Shown here: positions 33,801-43,161 of the stretch, piece after piece
Position numbering within the stretch: position 1 is the stretch's first letter
Layout: every line of letters begins with the position of its first letter
DNA from: Bin55 sp963664665
Lineage (GTDB): Bacteria > Pseudomonadota > Gammaproteobacteria > Pseudomonadales > Azotimanducaceae
Reading direction: 5' to 3'
Assembly (NCBI GenBank): GCA_963664665.2
Contig: CAXXMH010000008.1
Span: 682,001 to 746,000 of the forward strand
DNA: 64,000 bases
Position numbers and translations under genes: made by a program
The notes under the pieces: model-generated
The model's database searches: none
What the model was told of the DNA's origin: nothing
The model's input: the letters and a program-made list of their open reading frames with translations, nothing else

Positions 33801-36799
33801 GTCGCGGTAATCGTGATGGTCGCGGTGCCGACAGCATCCGCGAACAGGAACAACGAGACGTTACCGGTCGCAAAGGTTGCGAGCACCACATCCGCATTAG
33901 AGGACTCGACCGCAAACTTCATGTCGTCCCCATCGGGATCGGTGAAGATGTCAGTAAGCGTCATCTCGAGACTAGCACCTAGGACAAGTTCGTTTCTCGC
34001 TGGCAGAACGGCGTCTAGCGCAGATTGGTTGACTTCTGGGGGTTGGTTTTCCGAAGAGAGTTCGCTCACGACCTCAATCGTGTGGGTCTCTGCGGTTTCG
34101 TTGCCTGCCGTATCAGCCGCTGTGAATGTGATCTCCGCACTCCCAAGGGCGCGGGCGAGCAAGACGGCAACGGCATTCTCGCCTGTTCCGGTGGGTGTAG
34201 CCAGTACGACGTTGGTTGCGCTTGATGCAACCGCGACCGTGATCGTGTCACCTTCGGGGTCCGTGAACAATCCATGCAAAAGCACTTCGAAACTCTGATT
34301 TACGAGCATTTCCTGATTGGTGGGTAGCGCTGCTGTGAATGCAGCGGCGTTTGCAACCGGAGCTTGGTTCATCTGCACAGCCACGTCAAACGTTTGCGTC
34401 GCTGTCAATCCAGCGTTGTCAGACCCGGTCAATGTAATGGTGCTTGTACCAATCGCTACGCCTGTGATGGTGAGTTCATCAACACCTCGAACGGTTGCTG
34501 TTGCGACACTTCGGTTACTACTAACAGCTCTGACGATCAAGCGGTCGCCAATGTCCTCGTCGCTGAAATACTCACCTACACTAAAAGTGTGAGTTCCCTG
34601 CACGCTTAGAGATCGATCAGGAACTTCTCCAACCGCAATTGGCGGATCGTTGACGTTGGTTACGGTGACCGTATACGTGAATGCACGATTGGTATCGCTT
34701 GCCACCAAGCCGTCATGTAATCCGAGGTCCATGACGTACGACGAGGTTTGTTCATAGTTAATGGGCGCGGCCGACACGATAGCGATTCGATTGGTTTGAC
34801 GGACGCACGTTGCGGTCTCCTCAAGGCAAACGTTTGCGCCGTCCCAGATTGGATCCACGATAGCGCTGAAGTCGTTTGAACTCAACGATACGGTGATCTC
34901 GTCGGCGGTGGAGTCGTCATCGGCGTACTGCACCAATTGCGAAACTGCAGTCCCAATCGGGACGTTTTCGTTGATAGTTCCACCCACACCAATGACACCC
35001 GCCGGTTCAAATCTGGGCGGGGTGTTCGTGTTGCGAACCTCGACTTGGATGGTTCGCTCCAGCTGAATCAAGCCGTCGTCCGCTCGAACCGTTACGACAT
35101 CCTGTACGGTAGGGTTAGCGTCACTGGTCCCGACGCCTGTGAGCGTTAGGCTACTCCCTGAATGGGTGACTAGATTCGGGAGCGCATTCGGAAACACGGT
35201 GTACGAGATGTTGTCCATTTCCGGATCCGTGAAGTAGTCATTGAGATTGAAACTCCGTGATCTCCCCTGCAGCAGGCGCACGGTCATCGGCAACACGCGC
35301 TGGGTCGTGGGATCATCGTGTGCGTACAACTCGTTGACATTCACTAACGTGATTTCAATCGATACGTCGGCTTGATTCCAACCGTCGCTGGCACGGAGCG
35401 TGACGCTCAATGATTTGGTTGAGGAAAGATGAGGACTTTCATAGTCGAGGAAGTACCCCTGTAGCGCGACGCCGGTAGAAGGTGTCACGACGGCAACGCA
35501 CATCTCGCCAATTTGGACCGCATTTACACCAGTGTTAAGGCAGTTCGCCTGCGCGCCAACAAGACTGTATTCGACGGTATCGCCGTGTGTGGAATTTGCG
35601 CCTCCGTCTAGGTCGGTCGCATTCCAGGCGCCAAGAGGCATTGGGTTAATGGCGACTGCCGTAACAATGCCTGCTGCGACCTCGTCGACCAGCACGGAGA
35701 ACCCGGACGCACCGCCACCAAATTGCGGCGGGTTGTTGACGCCCTGCTTCACGAACACGGTCACGTTGGCGCCTTCTTGCTTGGTGGTGACGTTGCCGGT
35801 TTGGTCGCTCGCACCGAAATAGAGCTTCGCCCAATAGACGCCCGCACTAGTCATTCCACTGCCGTCCGCGGTGGCGATTAGCAACGTGCCACGCGTTTCT
35901 ACCGAGAGGACGTCTGGTGTTTGCGGCAGATTGCTGTAGCTATTGCAACGAGCCGCGTTCTCGACGAAGTCACCGGCAACCCCCGTGTCACAGACCTCGA
36001 TTGCTGACTGAGGAAGCGAAACCGGGGCACCTTCAGGATCTCGAAAGAGACTGCCGATGTTGTATTGAAAGGTATTGCCAACATTCAGGTAGCGCGCCTC
36101 CGCCGAGTGAGCAGGTGGCGCGACGTATGCGAGCGCCTCCTGAATGAGCACCGGCGTTTCATCAATGTTCGAAAGCGTGAACGTCACGCGAAGGGAATTC
36201 GCGGTCCGGGAGGTCGGGGTCGCGGAAGTTGAACGCGCGGTCAGCGTGAGTGTGTGAGCTATCCGTGAGTCGTAGTCGAACGGCATATCGCCGAGTATCA
36301 GCGCGAATGACGCGTTTGAGGCGGTGTAACCATTCGGACTCGCAGCGTCACCGATAGTGCAATTCAACGCAGGAAAGTCGAGAAGATCGGACGGTGCCGT
36401 CTCGATCGCAAAGCAAAAATCAGTTGCCGCGGCGTTAAGCGCCCCTTGAATATCGGTGTTAAGCGTCGCGAGTTGTGTCGATTGTTGGGACGGATCCTCG
36501 TCCCACGCCATGGTTATGGTCGTAGCGCTAAAGGCGCTCTGGGCATTCGCGAGCGAGCATAGAAAGACGGCAGAGAGTAGAAGCGCAGCTCGCGCCACAT
36601 AGCGTACGAGATTTCGACTCTTGGAAACGGGTTTAGACAATGAATCGACGTTAGGAACATCGACGCCGGTGAGGGTTAAGGTCTCAGGAGGGGATCCGCT
36701 ACGTACGAGCGACGGATCGGTTCCGCTGGTAGGTTGCAATCTGCAGAAGTATGAAACGATGTGATTCATCGGACTAGACCGCGTCTTGTTAGTCGACAA
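30833..36799 (-). CDS. Giant autotransporter with cadherin/Ig-like repeats
   Basis: A 1988-residue surface protein. The signal peptide is at about 63-87 (NLVRYVARAALLLSAVFLCSLANAQS). A passenger of cadherin/Ig-type repeats follows, with many copies of a (F/Y)(T/S)D(P/E)(E/D)GD turn and FTVTVTNVNDPP-type junctions. Four tandem repeats at about 870-1300 share an A(L/F)xAALPxN signature. The last 380 residues are an autotransporter beta-barrel (GGFDQVTSSSVSPFHNGF, WSLWSNMDRQSYSG ... ) ending in Phe. It is probably an adhesin. The N-terminal 60 residues before the signal peptide are odd; a TTG at about 36640 (LSKPVSKSRN) may be the real start. The gene is on its own transcript, with the HAD gene divergent. 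Confidence 0.85.
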   Translation of the reverse strand: MSTNKTRSSPMNHIVSYFCRLQPTSGTDPSLVRSGSPPETLTLTGVDVPNVDSLSKPVSKSRNLVRYVARAALLLSAVFLCSLANAQSAFSATTITMAWDEDPSQQSTQLATLNTDIQGALNAAATDFCFAIETAPSDLLDFPALNCTIGDAASPNGYTASNASFALILGDMPFDYDSRIAHTLTLTARSTSATPTSRTANSLRVTFTLSNIDETPVLIQEALAYVAPPAHSAEARYLNVGNTFQYNIGSLFRDPEGAPVSLPQSAIEVCDTGVAGDFVENAARCNSYSNLPQTPDVLSVETRGTLLIATADGSGMTSAGVYWAKLYFGASDQTGNVTTKQEGANVTVFVKQGVNNPPQFGGGASGFSVLVDEVAAGIVTAVAINPMPLGAWNATDLDGGANSTHGDTVEYSLVGAQANCLNTGVNAVQIGEMCVAVVTPSTGVALQGYFLDYESPHLSSTKSLSVTLRASDGWNQADVSIEITLVNVNELYAHDDPTTQRVLPMTVRLLQGRSRSFNLNDYFTDPEMDNISYTVFPNALPNLVTHSGSSLTLTGVGTSDANPTVQDVVTVRADDGLIQLERTIQVEVRNTNTPPRFEPAGVIGVGGTINENVPIGTAVSQLVQYADDDSTADEITVSLSSNDFSAIVDPIWDGANVCLEETATCVRQTNRIAIVSAAPINYEQTSSYVMDLGLHDGLVASDTNRAFTYTVTVTNVNDPPIAVGEVPDRSLSVQGTHTFSVGEYFSDEDIGDRLIVRAVSSNRSVATATVRGVDELTITGVAIGTSTITLTGSDNAGLTATQTFDVAVQMNQAPVANAAAFTAALPTNQEMLVNQSFEVLLHGLFTDPEGDTITVAVASSATNVVLATPTGTGENAVAVLLARALGSAEITFTAADTAGNETAETHTIEVVSELSSENQPPEVNQSALDAVLPARNELVLGASLEMTLTDIFTDPDGDDMKFAVESSNADVVLATFATGNVSLFLFADAVGTATITITATDSSDASTSLELEFTVVEEGTTENQAPRLNQTAFDAALPTDNTMQQRNYHEMDMSGLFTDPDGDELSFQVASSNMTVLRTSRLPGGSSAFLIARAIGSSDLSITATDTSGNTATGTARIRVVANDSEGENEPPVLDREALNAALPANNTLPVPEFFELQLDMLFTDPNPNDRVEGYDVSSSDESVLLVVLDPGNILTAFARSAGTAMMTIVARDTHGAETRVTEAIRVTAASANALVLGPQTLDRGAPLTIDINDVLPNAELWKTTFNLHPVVRDSSVVSSQVSGSRITLTALAKGETLVKLTATNDAGFEAKTMFFVSVVNAPPTLVASLPDQTTTRVSDLSLDLRDAFRDADGESLQVTAGVLDESVVDMAFEDGMLTIKGLQVGETVVTLTAVDTNGASTEATFNVVVENIGPSVNASVGAIHLQLGGEPYRLTFGDWFTDEDDELTYSATLASSRVVSESTTPTGMTYTPLTRGNVILTITASDPHGGVASLTTEIVVGDERLKEVAAKSLAGFGRTMLGSVSSVLDTRANLTRNNSDLSENSQRPDTLDAWVASHTTNQASSHPGVGAYDDEQISLPSLTREISYGGFDQVTSSSVSPFHNGFSINLGANDEAKPWSLWSNMDRQSYSGGNYGGSINNAYLGIDKEAGEAWVLGLSGARHQGESDYTYGTATQRLGIELNQLMPYFRYAPNDRASLWGTFGIGEGELTTSVVGADAASSRLTSRLAIVGGRQRVTNTSRLEIALRGDVAASNLVTSSGESASSGFDVNVRRLRTGVETSYTLDWLGDMSLTPFGRLNLRVDGGDGDTGTGLEFAGGLKIGHGAFAFEMMGNSFNVEGQQPYSESGVTMSAMINPSRNGTGLLASISPRWGTNTNASDVIWDGFTNAGLGIQRTRPSGMEASERHIQLDSEIGYGFLIADDRFLLTPFVQHAKYGSTRQQTLLGTQLRQSIHSKGSISSRIALGRVNRSRDQTESTLQILVQMSF

Positions 36800-37007
36800 A
36801 TACTAAACGTTTGGGGAGAGAGGTTTAGCCGTGGGTAGAGGTATCGAGTGAGACGGCAGAATCAACCAGACTGACACTTGCGGTCGAAATACACGACAAT
36901 TGATATTGTGTCCATATGCAAAGCGGAGATTGCGGGTATTAAGGAGTAAGCGTTCAGGCACCGTTAACCCATATCCGGTGCATTACCACTAGATAAGAAG
37001 ATCAAGT

Positions 37008-37667
37008 ATGAGCAAAGTCAATTGGCAAGAAATCGATACGTTGTTATTGGACATCGACGGAACGCTTTTGGATCGAAAATTCGACGACGTACTGTGGGAA
37101 CAACTGCTACCGATAAGGTACATCGAGAAGCATGGATGTGAGGCAGGTAAAACTCAAGATTGCCTATTGAGGCATATGCAGGACGTCGCGAGCACCTTGG
37201 ATTACTATCGGGTCGATTATTGGACTGAGTACACAGGCGTCGATTTGATTGCACTTCATCACGAAATTGCACACCTCGTCGAGTTTCTGCCGGGTGCGAA
37301 AGCCTTCCTGCGCTGGATTCGACGTAACGGTATCCGCAGTCTGCTGGTCACCAACTCCCATCGTGATTGTCTTGAGGCTAAAGATGCGTACTGCGATCTC
37401 AGCGAGGAGATTGCCGTAGCAGTGTCCTGCCACGACTACGGCTATCCGAAGGAAACGCGTGAATTCTGGATAAAGTTGAACGAGAATCACCCGTTTGATA
37501 AAGCTCGAACGTTGTTTGTCGATGACAACGAAACTGTACTTGAGTCCGCCAGACGGTACGGTATTGAGCATTTGCTCACGATTCGCCAACCGGATTCGAC
37601 GCAACCACCTCGTGATGGGCTCAAGTTTCCGTCGATTGACAGTCTCATGGAGCTCGTGCCTAAGTAG
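37008..37667 (+). CDS. HAD-family hydrolase, YrfG-like nucleotidase
   Basis: A 219-residue haloacid-dehalogenase-fold phosphatase. Motif I is DIDGTLLDRKFDDVLWEQLLP (residues 15 on, nucleophile Asp), motif II is the LLVTNSHRD block, and motif IV is LFVDDNETVLESARRYGI. This arrangement and the spacing of the cap domain match the GMP/IMP nucleotidase YrfG group, which dephosphorylates purine monophosphates. In many gammaproteobacteria YrfG sits near hslO/nudE; here the neighbours differ. It is divergent from the autotransporter. Confidence 0.87.
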   Translation: MSKVNWQEIDTLLLDIDGTLLDRKFDDVLWEQLLPIRYIEKHGCEAGKTQDCLLRHMQDVASTLDYYRVDYWTEYTGVDLIALHHEIAHLVEFLPGAKAFLRWIRRNGIRSLLVTNSHRDCLEAKDAYCDLSEEIAVAVSCHDYGYPKETREFWIKLNENHPFDKARTLFVDDNETVLESARRYGIEHLLTIRQPDSTQPPRDGLKFPSIDSLMELVPK

Positions 37668-37734
37668 TCGTCCGCGCTTGAGATTCGGCACAAAGGTTTC
37701 TCAACATACTGACTAAACAAGATACCTCGGGGTG

Positions 37735-37763
37735 TGTACACATTTCTTACATGTTGGTATGAT
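37735..37763 (+). promoter_or_regulatory. Candidate promoter for the TonB-dependent receptor
   Basis: TGTACA (37735-37740) and TATGAT (37758-37763) are 17 bases apart, and the latter is preceded by TG plus one base, an extended -10. Transcription would start near 37770, about 26 bases before the TTG start at 37796. Confidence 0.4.
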
Positions 37764-37795
37764 GCGATTCTCGCGGTCGGGCGAGTTCGACAACG

Positions 37796-40327
37796 TTGAA
37801 AAAGCTACTTTCCCTAAGTTACCTATTAGCTGTGTGTGCGGTTCCTGTGTCTGGCCAACCCGTTGGGACCGCGCCTTCGAGCGCAACGATGATCGAAGAG
37901 ATTGTCGTTATCGGCACCCGAGCCAGGCTTGAGAGCCAAGCGGACGAATTACCCGTGCCGGTTGAAGTGCACCATGCCTTTGAGTTGGCACGGACGGGAG
38001 AGATTGATCTCGGTGCCGCACTCACCAAACTCGCACCTTCTTTCAATTACACGCGTCTATCAGTGGGTGATGGCGCGTTGTTGAATGCGGCGACCTTACG
38101 TGGTTTAGCGCCGGACCAGACCCTTGTGCTGATAAACGGCAAACGTCGGCACAGCATGGCGTGGTTGCGTGTTCTCGACGGTGTGATCGGCTACGGTACC
38201 GGTGGTACGGATCTACGCGCGATACCGTCAGCCGCTGTTGCGCGCGTGGAAGTGCTACGCGACGGCGCTGCCGCACAGTACGGTTCCGACGCCATCGCCG
38301 GTGTTATTAATGTTGTGTTAAAAGAAGGCATGGACCACGAAATCCTCGTCCACTCTGGTAGCTCGGGTGGAGCAGGTGGTGCTACTCACGGGATGTCCTA
38401 CAACGGCGGGATGTATCTCGCCGGAGGCGGATTTCTCAATTTCACGGGTGAGTGGTATACAGGAGATTCGCTTCGACGCAATGGCGGAAATGGCGGGTAC
38501 GACCCCGACTATCAGGACGTTCTCGTATCGTTCAGTTCGCCGTCCCATGCGGGGCGAGGACTGTTCTTCAACGGCTCGTTGCCGTTTCGAAGCGATGCAG
38601 AGATTTATGCATTTGGGGGTATCTCACAGCGAGAAGGCCGATCGAGTGGCGCATACCGCTTTAAATACGACTATTGGGACGGTGTTGACACCGGTGACGC
38701 CACGTGGGATTTCGTGCTACCGAATTTCATCAATTTCCATGAACGTAACACCCACCCGGTATACCCTGACGGATTTGTCCCCATCGAGGAATCTGAAGTC
38801 GCGGACGATTCACTTACGTTCGGTTTACGTGGTCCTTTACAGGGGTGGGACATTGATCTGAGCGTGGTTTTTGGTCGAAGTGGCTTTGATTTTGGCGTGT
38901 CAGATTCAATCAACGCGTCCATTGGCGCGAACTATTTAGCACAAAACCCCGGAGCCAGTGTTGCCGATGTCGTTGTAAACGCAGGACCGCTGCACGGGGA
39001 CAGCGGTGGCATCGAATTCAAACAACGAACAACGAATCTGGATATCCGCAAGACTTTCGAAGGGAAGTCTGAGATGGCGTTTGCCGCAGGACTAGAAACC
39101 CGTCGCGAAACTTATTCGCAGAAGGCGGGGGATGAAGCGTCCTGGTCGTGTGGATCACCGCACGTTTCCGACTTCGATGCGTTCGCGGTCGGACCGGACG
39201 GGTCACCACTTGAGGGCGTGGTCGCGGCATGTGGCTTCCAGGGGTACCCCGGGTACAGCCCTATAAATGTTCGGCTGAGCGAAGACACCCGCGACAGTCG
39301 CGCCGCCTATGCGGAAATAGAAACAAACCCGATGGATGGTCTATCTTTAAGCGGAGCGCTGCGAACCGAAGACTATAGCGATGTCGGCGGACAGACGACC
39401 GGGAAATTCACGGCCCGCCTCGCGCTTTCTGAGAACGTCGCGTTGCGAGGTGCCGTATCTACAGGTTTTAGAGCACCTAGTCTCTCGCAGCGCCGCTTCA
39501 ACTCAATCCTCTTCGTGGGTAGTGACACTGGTCTAACAACCACGTTCTCCGCCAACGAAGGTCATCCGGTCGTGCGGGCTTTCGGCATTGACTCGCTGAA
39601 GCACGAGACGTCCGATAACTGGAGCGCGGGCTTGATCTGGCGATGGACTGAAAGGAACTTACGGTTCTCGGTGGACCTATACGACACGCGGATTCAAGAT
39701 CGAGTCGTGAGGTCCCAGGGTATAGATTGTGGTGGGATTCCTGCTTGTGATACCGTCAATGCTTCAACCGCGACGTTCTTTTTCAACGGAGTTGACACAC
39801 AAACGCAAGGTGTTGATGTCTCGGCTTCGTGGGTACTGCCGATTGCTACAGGGGAGCTCTGGGTCGCAGCAAACGGACACACGAACGATACCGAGATCAT
39901 CGAGAGCAACATGCCGGACCGTGCACCAGAAGGACTGACATTCGAGGATTATTTTGGCGGCTGGGGTGCGCTCACGCTTGAGCGGGGTCAACCCAATAGC
40001 CAAGGCAATTTCAGTGTTGCATGGCGACGTGACGGTTGGGGAACCGTCTTACGCATGAATCACTTTGGTGAGGCGACTCAGAACCCACTGGACACGGGCG
40101 AGATCACGGTCGATCCCGCACAGACGTTTGACGTTGAAGCATGGCTTGTTCGCAGCTCATTCCAAGTAGCGCTAGGAATAAACAACGTGTTTGACACGTT
40201 ACCGACTGAGCTAGCCAAGACGCACCTTTCGAGCGTACTTTGGGGTATTCGCTATCCGACTGATACGCCCTACGGGTTGGGTGGAAGGTTTGGATACGTG
40301 AGGGTCAACTATGTACTCGACAGATAA
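37796..40327 (+). CDS. TonB-dependent outer-membrane receptor
   Basis: An 843-residue outer-membrane receptor. The signal peptide MKKLLSLSYLLAVCAVPVSGQ begins at a TTG codon. A plug domain follows (MIEEIVVIGTRARLESQADELPVPV, LRGLAPDQTLVLINGKRRH, VARVEVLRDGAAAQYGSDAIAGVINVVLK), then a long beta-barrel with GYVRVNYVLDR at its end, typical of TonB-dependent receptors. There is no iron-siderophore synthesis gene nearby, and the plug start resembles receptors for carbohydrates, vitamins or other large substrates. The substrate is not known. The gene follows the HAD gene by 128 bases but has its own candidate promoter. Confidence 0.92.
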   Translation: MKKLLSLSYLLAVCAVPVSGQPVGTAPSSATMIEEIVVIGTRARLESQADELPVPVEVHHAFELARTGEIDLGAALTKLAPSFNYTRLSVGDGALLNAATLRGLAPDQTLVLINGKRRHSMAWLRVLDGVIGYGTGGTDLRAIPSAAVARVEVLRDGAAAQYGSDAIAGVINVVLKEGMDHEILVHSGSSGGAGGATHGMSYNGGMYLAGGGFLNFTGEWYTGDSLRRNGGNGGYDPDYQDVLVSFSSPSHAGRGLFFNGSLPFRSDAEIYAFGGISQREGRSSGAYRFKYDYWDGVDTGDATWDFVLPNFINFHERNTHPVYPDGFVPIEESEVADDSLTFGLRGPLQGWDIDLSVVFGRSGFDFGVSDSINASIGANYLAQNPGASVADVVVNAGPLHGDSGGIEFKQRTTNLDIRKTFEGKSEMAFAAGLETRRETYSQKAGDEASWSCGSPHVSDFDAFAVGPDGSPLEGVVAACGFQGYPGYSPINVRLSEDTRDSRAAYAEIETNPMDGLSLSGALRTEDYSDVGGQTTGKFTARLALSENVALRGAVSTGFRAPSLSQRRFNSILFVGSDTGLTTTFSANEGHPVVRAFGIDSLKHETSDNWSAGLIWRWTERNLRFSVDLYDTRIQDRVVRSQGIDCGGIPACDTVNASTATFFFNGVDTQTQGVDVSASWVLPIATGELWVAANGHTNDTEIIESNMPDRAPEGLTFEDYFGGWGALTLERGQPNSQGNFSVAWRRDGWGTVLRMNHFGEATQNPLDTGEITVDPAQTFDVEAWLVRSSFQVALGINNVFDTLPTELAKTHLSSVLWGIRYPTDTPYGLGGRFGYVRVNYVLDR

Positions 40328-40549
40328 CTTTGGTCTCAGCAACCAAGTAATTACGTGGGACTATTTAGATCGACACTATTGTGATCAAAACTTTGACCGA
40401 GCGAACGATATTTATCGTAGGTGATTGAAAACACGCGGTTGAAGTAAATCTCTCACCCAAAACATGATCTTGAGTCAATTACAACCTAGACCCGCGTCCG
40501 TGAGATTGTGGAGTTTTTTGCGCGAATGTAGAGGGACACGGCTCGGCCG

Positions 40550-41368
40550 TTATTCGTCGCACATTCTCGTCTGGTTAGCCAGTGTGCAGTTGTAATCGCG
40601 ATATTTAATACGCTCCGTTGACGAAACTCGCACCAAGAAAAACCTGAATTTCCAGTCGACTAATAGTTGGTCTAAAAACACTCGAGAAAACCGCGGTTCA
40701 TATCGATAGATTTGAGTCATCTTCATCTCCGATATCGTCGCGGCGAAGTTGATCTTGCGGGGTTCTTTCGTTGCGATTCTGACCTGCGCAATGGATCTGG
40801 TTGTTTTGTCGATGTCAAGGCTGAAATCTGCAGAGACGAACTGATCTGATCCTACTTCGAGATTCTTTAGACCTTCGAGGGTCAAAACGTTGTCGTTTTC
40901 ATTTGCAACCGTTAGCGATTCCCAGACTGTGTTTTGGTTCAGGTCGTCAAAAACTTCCTCTGGGCTCATACGTGTATAGCGTGGCGTTTGCTTCCTCTCT
41001 CGCTCACGTGGTTCGCGATCTTCAACCGAAATTAATGTCCACGGAGAGTCGTTTTCCAGTTCAGGATCGTAACGCTCGATCCGACTAGGAATGTAGTCAA
41101 GTGTGGCATCCAGCTCGAAACTACACGTTGGGTGCGGTTCGTGTCGATTGAGGTAAAAGGCATCTATGACGAGGGTGCGTTGATCCATGCTTAGGTTCGG
41201 CATCTCTGCGTCGAAGAGTTGAGGTTTCTCAACGCAGTCCGAGTTCGAAGCGACTGTGGTAGTTGCAGCAATCCATACGATGCTGTAAACCATCAAGCGT
41301 TTTAAGTATGACAATTTGACGTTGTGTTGCGTGCTAGCGAATAGTTGATTAAGACACGTGCTTTTCAT
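40550..41368 (-). CDS. Hypothetical exported protein
   Basis: A 272-residue protein with a hydrophobic segment at residues 26-41 (MVYSIVWIAATTTVAS) preceded by a polar N-terminus, so it is either a late-starting signal peptide (the inner ATG would begin it) or a membrane anchor. The mature part has a few cysteines and the block FVSADFSLDIDKTTRSIAQVRIATKEPRKINFAAT, with many beta strands. I recognise no family. It is on the minus strand and starts 63 bases downstream of the LVIVD lipoprotein stop, so it may share that transcript. No function is proposed. Confidence 0.65.
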   Translation of the reverse strand: MKSTCLNQLFASTQHNVKLSYLKRLMVYSIVWIAATTTVASNSDCVEKPQLFDAEMPNLSMDQRTLVIDAFYLNRHEPHPTCSFELDATLDYIPSRIERYDPELENDSPWTLISVEDREPRERERKQTPRYTRMSPEEVFDDLNQNTVWESLTVANENDNVLTLEGLKNLEVGSDQFVSADFSLDIDKTTRSIAQVRIATKEPRKINFAATISEMKMTQIYRYEPRFSRVFLDQLLVDWKFRFFLVRVSSTERIKYRDYNCTLANQTRMCDE

Positions 41369-41431
41369 GAATGGTTCTCGAAGCGAGATTGAATCCTCCT
41401 GACCGGCTCTTTCTAGTGGAAAACTCCTAAG

Positions 41432-42751
41432 TTACTCGAGTGATAGTACGAATAACCCATTTTGGATATCGCTGACGATGATATTGCCGGAAGGCAAATA
41501 GGGATATACGCTCCACGCACCCGTTTGTGACACATCGTTGTGTTGTGGAAATGTGTCGAAAAAAGCGATCGCCGTTATCTCTTGTGAAGCAAGGTCGTCG
41601 AATTCCAGTACGCGCAGACCGACGCTGTAGTTGGCTTGGAATATACGGTTACCGAGGACGTACAAGTTGTGGTCTGTTGCTTCGGTTTCGTGTTCGTATG
41701 CATACAGGTACACGGGTGCGTCTAAATCCGATATGTCAATTACGTGCGTGCGGGTCGCTTGGTCAAAATTCGGTTCGTCCAACTCGTCACCAAGCAAGAA
41801 ATAACGGTGGTCTTCCGTCAACCAGCCTTGGTGGACATAACCCAGTTGCTCGTAAGTTAGAGATGAGATAGTCACTGATGATGACTTGTCAGATACGTCG
41901 ACTACCTCAAAGTGATCTTCGTTTGAACTGAAACAAATCTCCCTATCAACGTAATCGAGGTCGCTTCCTTGATATACGACACATTGGCTGTCGTGGGTTC
42001 TGACCATCCTATGACAGCCTGCGAATTGGGGGTTATTCGGTATCGACAGATCGATCATGTGGAGACCCGCGTCGCAAGTATTGCTGAGCAAGGCGTATAT
42101 GAAGCCGGTGTCCTCATTGATAGCGAGATTGTGCGCATTCTCGATATCGCCATAAACGGTGTCAGCAGTAAATTCCTGCGGTGCCGACTGATCCCGCAAA
42201 CGCGTCAAATCGAACACTTGCATGCCATGTGCGCCAGCATGGTCCGCGACGATGTAGGCATAGTTCTGGTAGACCTTCATATCGCGCCAGATCGAGTTCG
42301 CAGATTGCGTCGGCAAACGACCTAGAAATACAGTATTGTCTGGGTCCGAGATATCGACGAACGCGGTTCCATTGTTCAACCCCACCAGTGCGTATTCACG
42401 ATCGGTATCCGCGTCGTGCCAACCCCAGATGTCGTTCCCAGACTCACCACCCAGCTCATCGAGTGGTACCTGGCTACGAAGAGAAATACCTTGGCACGCG
42501 AATTCGTCGGCCTGTCCGTTTTCACAAGGTTGTGCGTTACTTGTGGGTGGTTCGGGCGGCGGAGGAGGAGGGGGCAGTGGTGGAGGTGTTACAGGAGGCG
42601 ACGTAATCACGACCGGTTCCGGACTGCTTCCGCTACCGCCACAGCCAACGAGCATCGCCGCCAAAAGCACAGCGACGACGAATGAAGATGTTTCGCTCTG
42701 ATACAAACTACGCCAGACTTGAATACTTAATCGTACAACCCATCGTGACAT
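41432..42751 (-). CDS. LVIVD-repeat (choice-of-anchor B) lipoprotein
   Basis: A 439-residue lipoprotein. The signal sequence ends in the lipobox LVGC (VVAVLLAAMLVGCGGSGSS). A Pro-rich spacer (PPPLPPPPPPPEPPTSNAQ) follows. The rest is a propeller of LVIVD-like repeats with the choice-of-anchor B feature: GNDIWGWHDADTDREYALVGLNNGTAFVDISDPDNTVFLGRLP, AHNLAINEDTGFIYALL, HMIDLSIPNNPQFAG, HVIDISDLDAPVYL and VSDIQNGLFVLSLE. The family is found in marine bacteria and has no confirmed function, though surface binding is assumed. It is upstream of the hypothetical exported protein and downstream of two small genes. Confidence 0.87.
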   Translation of the reverse strand: MSRWVVRLSIQVWRSLYQSETSSFVVAVLLAAMLVGCGGSGSSPEPVVITSPPVTPPPLPPPPPPPEPPTSNAQPCENGQADEFACQGISLRSQVPLDELGGESGNDIWGWHDADTDREYALVGLNNGTAFVDISDPDNTVFLGRLPTQSANSIWRDMKVYQNYAYIVADHAGAHGMQVFDLTRLRDQSAPQEFTADTVYGDIENAHNLAINEDTGFIYALLSNTCDAGLHMIDLSIPNNPQFAGCHRMVRTHDSQCVVYQGSDLDYVDREICFSSNEDHFEVVDVSDKSSSVTISSLTYEQLGYVHQGWLTEDHRYFLLGDELDEPNFDQATRTHVIDISDLDAPVYLYAYEHETEATDHNLYVLGNRIFQANYSVGLRVLEFDDLASQEITAIAFFDTFPQHNDVSQTGAWSVYPYLPSGNIIVSDIQNGLFVLSLE

Positions 42752-42861
42752 CGTAGTAAATCTCTCGCTTCAGCACGACATGTGTTCGTTTTAAAAGGCT
42801 TGCGCGAATTTGGACTCGGTCGCTTAGATATCGTTACTGTACGGGTTTTGAAATCGCCTTG

Positions 42862-43131
42862 TTACTCGTCAGAATCGTCGTCGTTCCGAACGTACGCGAC
42901 GCCAAGAATCTGGATCGTGCGATCCTGCCGCAAAACATCTAACTGTCCTTCATTCACGCATTTGACCCGCACGACTTCCGTCGCGATTTCGACAAACTTC
43001 ACTTGATATTGACCCGTATCACAGATACTGGTCACATCGAAGATGTGGTCAAACACCGCACAAGAGGTAAGTGACAGCAAGAGAATTGGTAGGGCAAGGC
43101 GCTTTAACACGATTGCGGCTCTTGTGCTCAA
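42862..43131 (-). CDS. Small lipoprotein, 89 residues
   Basis: A signal peptide ending in a lipobox, LTSC (RLALPILLLSLTSCAVFD), then 65 residues with three more cysteines (ICDTGQYQVKFVEIATEVVR, VKCVNEG) and a charged C-terminus. It is not a known family. It lies 30 bases after the stop of the 93-residue gene on the same strand, so they likely form a unit. Possibly anchored in the outer membrane. Confidence 0.7.
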   Translation of the reverse strand: MSTRAAIVLKRLALPILLLSLTSCAVFDHIFDVTSICDTGQYQVKFVEIATEVVRVKCVNEGQLDVLRQDRTIQILGVAYVRNDDDSDE

Positions 43132-43161
43132 TACTTATAGCGGATCGCTTAAGCGCTGGTA

